Below the pieces are notes generated by a model. The model was given only the letters and a program-made list of their open reading frames with translations. It did not search any database and had not been told where the DNA came from. A program made the translations under genes and the position numbers. Below, piece after piece: positions 14,227 to 16,258 of a stretch of 16,258 nucleotides of DNA (the first letter of the stretch is position 1; the number at the start of each line of letters is the position of its first letter). The stretch covers positions 1 through 16,258 of the forward strand of contig DDWC01000030.1 of assembly GCA_002345475.1 (NCBI GenBank), given 5' to 3'. Source of the DNA: Firmicutes bacterium UBA2296. GTDB taxonomy: Bacteria > Bacillota > UBA994.

Positions 14227-14264
14227 CGCTGACACCCCCTTGCATGATTTATTGCCACGAACTG

Positions 14265-16235
14265 CTAGTCTGAATGCCGTTCACTCTTAAGCGCGAAATA
14301 TGTGTCCATGACTTTACGCGCGATGGGACCGCCGGCCACGCTGCCGCCGGTGCCGTGCTTGACGAATACAGTGACTACTATCTCCGGTGAAGAGTTTGCG
14401 TTCTCAGCCCCCCATACGGAGAACCAGCCATGAGAAGATCTGCCTAATACTTCGGCGGTTCCGGTCTTGCCCGCGGTGAAATAGGAGACGCCGCGGAAAT
14501 ATGCGTTGCCGGTGCCACCAGAGACCTGTGTAACCTGGCGCATGCCTTCCTGAATTTTGGCCAGCGCTTCGGCGGTTATGAGCCCGTCTGGATTATCTGC
14601 GCTCTTCACCAGCGACGCCGCCAGAACAGGTTCATGCACCATCAGCACCTCGCCCTGTGGGCCAGTCACCTTTTCCAGCAACCAGGGCTCATAGCGGTGA
14701 CCTGTGGCCAGCATAGATATGTAGTTCGCCACCTGCAGAGGCGAATAGGTCTGTATGCCCTGCCCTATTGTGATATCCAGCACCTCGCCTGGATACGGGT
14801 TAAGCGAACGGGCATCCTGGGGAAAGCGCGACAGGTAGGCGCGCTGCAACTCGCGGAAACGCTCAGAGGTAGGCAACTCACCGCTGTCCTGCCTGAAGTT
14901 CCGCAGTTCCGGGAGGGTAGTGTCGATGCCCAGGCCCAGGAACGAAGCCGCATTGGCAATGCTGTCCAGCACGTTGGCAGAACCCTTCTGGCTGTAGAGA
15001 TTTATACCGAGGTTATAGAAATAGACGTTGCAGGAGTTTCTGATGGCACCGACGATATCCAGTGTCCCATGACCCCTTCCGTAGCTGTGTATCCAGCACA
15101 GCTTGCCGGAGCTGGCCAGCCAGGGGTGGGTCAGCCTTCCGGTACAGGTGTAGGTGGCGTTGAGACTGGCCCCCTCGCTGAGAGCCGCTATCATGGTCAC
15201 TGGCTTGAAGATCGACCCGGGAGCATAGGCTGTCACCACTTTGTTCTCCAGGGGCCGGTTAACCTCGGTCAGCAGCGCAGAATAGTCTGCGCTGAGGGTA
15301 GCGGGGGTAAACCCTGGGTAACTGACGGACAACAGGACTCTGCCGTCCCTCGGGTCCAGAGCCACGACACCTATTTCGGCGGTCTCGGTCTTCAGGGTGC
15401 TCAGTACGTTTGGCACATAGTCTTCGGCTATATACTCCTCGATCAACGCCTGAAACGTGGCATCAATAGTCAAATGGAGATTGTTGCCGGGAACCGCATG
15501 GACCGCTTCCATCTCCTGAACGGGGCGGCTCAGGTTGTCTACTTCTATCCATTGCCAGCCATCGGTTCCCTTCAGGGACAGCTCCGGAGCCACAAACTCG
15601 TAGGCGGCTTCGATACCCCACCGCCCGACAATGCTGTCAATTTTGTAGCCCGTCATGCCCATGTCCCACAACCCGCGCAGTTCATCCCAGGATCCGGTGT
15701 AGCGGCCCATGCCGCCCAGAATGTGAGCCGCCAGGTCCCCATGGGGATAATGGCGGACGGGCTGGACCTGAACAATGACGTCGGGCAGGTCGCTGCGCAT
15801 TTCTTCAATCTGAATGAGTCGCTCGTCGCCAAACTCCAGAGGGAAGTCTATTAGCCTGACGGGCTGCCAGCGACGATAGCGGTTCTGATGGATGCGGGAG
15901 CGGAACTCTTCCACGGATACATCGGGGTTTTCACCCTGCGGGTCCAGAATTTCCACCAACTTCTGCAGGACATCGGCCTGCTGCGGCGACCTGGTGTCAT
16001 AAATGGCGACGAAGTACCCGGGGCGGTTTTCTGCCACGGGAGTTCCGTAGGTATCATAAATAACCCCACGGGGTGCCAGTGAGGTCAGTTGCCGCAGTCT
16101 GTTGTTGTCAGACCTTTCGCGGTAATCTTCGCCGTGTACTACCTGAATATAAGCGAGACGCGAAAGGACCAGCAGAGCGGCAGCCACAAAAAACACTGCC
16201 ATGACCGAAACTCGGCGGCCGAAGTCGTCGCGCAA
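14265..16235 (-). CDS. mrdA: Penicillin-binding protein 2 (MrdA), elongasome transpeptidase
   Basis: A 656-residue class B penicillin-binding protein that cross-links peptidoglycan laid down by RodA. It has one N-terminal transmembrane helix (about 9-30). The PBP dimerisation region (about 50-220) includes LAPRGVIYDTYGTPVAEN. The transpeptidase domain has the active-site SIFK (S341 nucleophile, K344), SCN (401-403) and KTG (590-592). The start appears to be TTG at 16235, ten nt after GGAG; an in-frame TGA lies three codons upstream, so no longer start exists, and the next ATG (residue 12) would cut into the membrane helix. Confidence 0.95.
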   Translation of the reverse strand: MRDDFGRRVSVMAVFFVAAALLVLSRLAYIQVVHGEDYRERSDNNRLRQLTSLAPRGVIYDTYGTPVAENRPGYFVAIYDTRSPQQADVLQKLVEILDPQGENPDVSVEEFRSRIHQNRYRRWQPVRLIDFPLEFGDERLIQIEEMRSDLPDVIVQVQPVRHYPHGDLAAHILGGMGRYTGSWDELRGLWDMGMTGYKIDSIVGRWGIEAAYEFVAPELSLKGTDGWQWIEVDNLSRPVQEMEAVHAVPGNNLHLTIDATFQALIEEYIAEDYVPNVLSTLKTETAEIGVVALDPRDGRVLLSVSYPGFTPATLSADYSALLTEVNRPLENKVVTAYAPGSIFKPVTMIAALSEGASLNATYTCTGRLTHPWLASSGKLCWIHSYGRGHGTLDIVGAIRNSCNVYFYNLGINLYSQKGSANVLDSIANAASFLGLGIDTTLPELRNFRQDSGELPTSERFRELQRAYLSRFPQDARSLNPYPGEVLDITIGQGIQTYSPLQVANYISMLATGHRYEPWLLEKVTGPQGEVLMVHEPVLAASLVKSADNPDGLITAEALAKIQEGMRQVTQVSGGTGNAYFRGVSYFTAGKTGTAEVLGRSSHGWFSVWGAENANSSPEIVVTVFVKHGTGGSVAGGPIARKVMDTYFALKSERHSD

Positions 16236-16236
16236 T

Positions 16237-16258
16237 CTATCTCAACTCCAATTCCGGG
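16237..16258 (-). CDS. Possible 3' end of an upstream gene (mreD position)
   Basis: The last six codons before a TAG at 16237-16239 read PELELR. The stop lies 1 bp before the mrdA TTG and just after a GGAG, a spacing like the other junctions here. mreD usually precedes mrdA, but the fragment is far too short to identify and one other frame is also open. Confidence 0.25.

Noticed and set aside
14634..15854. Long open frame on the plus strand (406 codons) opposite mrdA
   Set aside because: It is antisense to a gene with all PBP motifs intact, has no recognisable domain and reflects codon bias of the minus-strand gene.
1..16258. CRISPR arrays, insertion sequences, integrase or attachment-site duplication at the tRNA
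   Set aside because: No regularly spaced repeats, transposase or integrase motifs were seen, and no repeat of the tRNA 3' end was noticed elsewhere by eye.

Overview
The window looks like a chromosomal housekeeping region of an anaerobic, probably endospore-lineage Firmicute (Clostridia). The evidence is the gene order, strong AGGAGG-type Shine-Dalgarno sequences before most genes, a moderately high G+C content, a ferredoxin-linked 2-oxoacid oxidoreductase, and a Spo0B-like remnant between rpmA and obg. A lineage near the Peptococcaceae or Moorella is a guess from memory of similar gene orders, not a measurement. All genes lie on the minus strand, so transcription runs from high to low coordinates. 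No mobile element, CRISPR array or phage gene was seen.

In order of transcription, the first block is morphogenesis and RNA handling. It contains mrdA (PBP2, 14265-16235), rodA (13084-14226), a B12-binding radical SAM protein of the TIGR03960 type (11260-13074), its DUF2344/TIGR03936 partner (10583-11263) and RNase G with an apparent C-terminal TRAM domain (8881-10590). The last four genes are packed with a 9-bp gap or short overlaps. MrdA and RodA act together as transpeptidase and glycosyltransferase for lateral wall synthesis.

The second block starts at a good promoter (8843-8871) with a leader of about 108 nt. It covers rplU (L21) and rpmA (L27), followed by an intrinsic terminator (8101-8127). 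Past that terminator come a 67-residue Spo0B-like protein, obg, nadD, an LCP (LytR-CpsA-Psr) wall-ligase protein that may have its own promoter, rsfS, and a yqeM-like methyltransferase. Several of these overlap. Obg and RsfS act on the ribosome, NadD makes NAD, and the LCP protein attaches polymers to the wall.

The third block is a self-contained tRNA-Ala(GGC) unit (3450-3525) with consensus -35 and -10 boxes and a UUCG-loop terminator. Downstream lies an OFA-family transporter (2000-3286) with its own extended -10 promoter and terminator. The last block is a two-gene 2-oxoacid:ferredoxin oxidoreductase operon: a fused gamma-alpha subunit (141-1838), then the beta subunit cut by the window edge (1-148).

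I found no clearly new biological system. The points most worth a second look are the shortened Spo0B-like protein that keeps the phosphotransfer-helix motif, the RNase G-TRAM fusion, the uncharacterised radical SAM/DUF2344 pair, L27 without its cleaved leader and without prp, and the palindrome over the transporter promoter.
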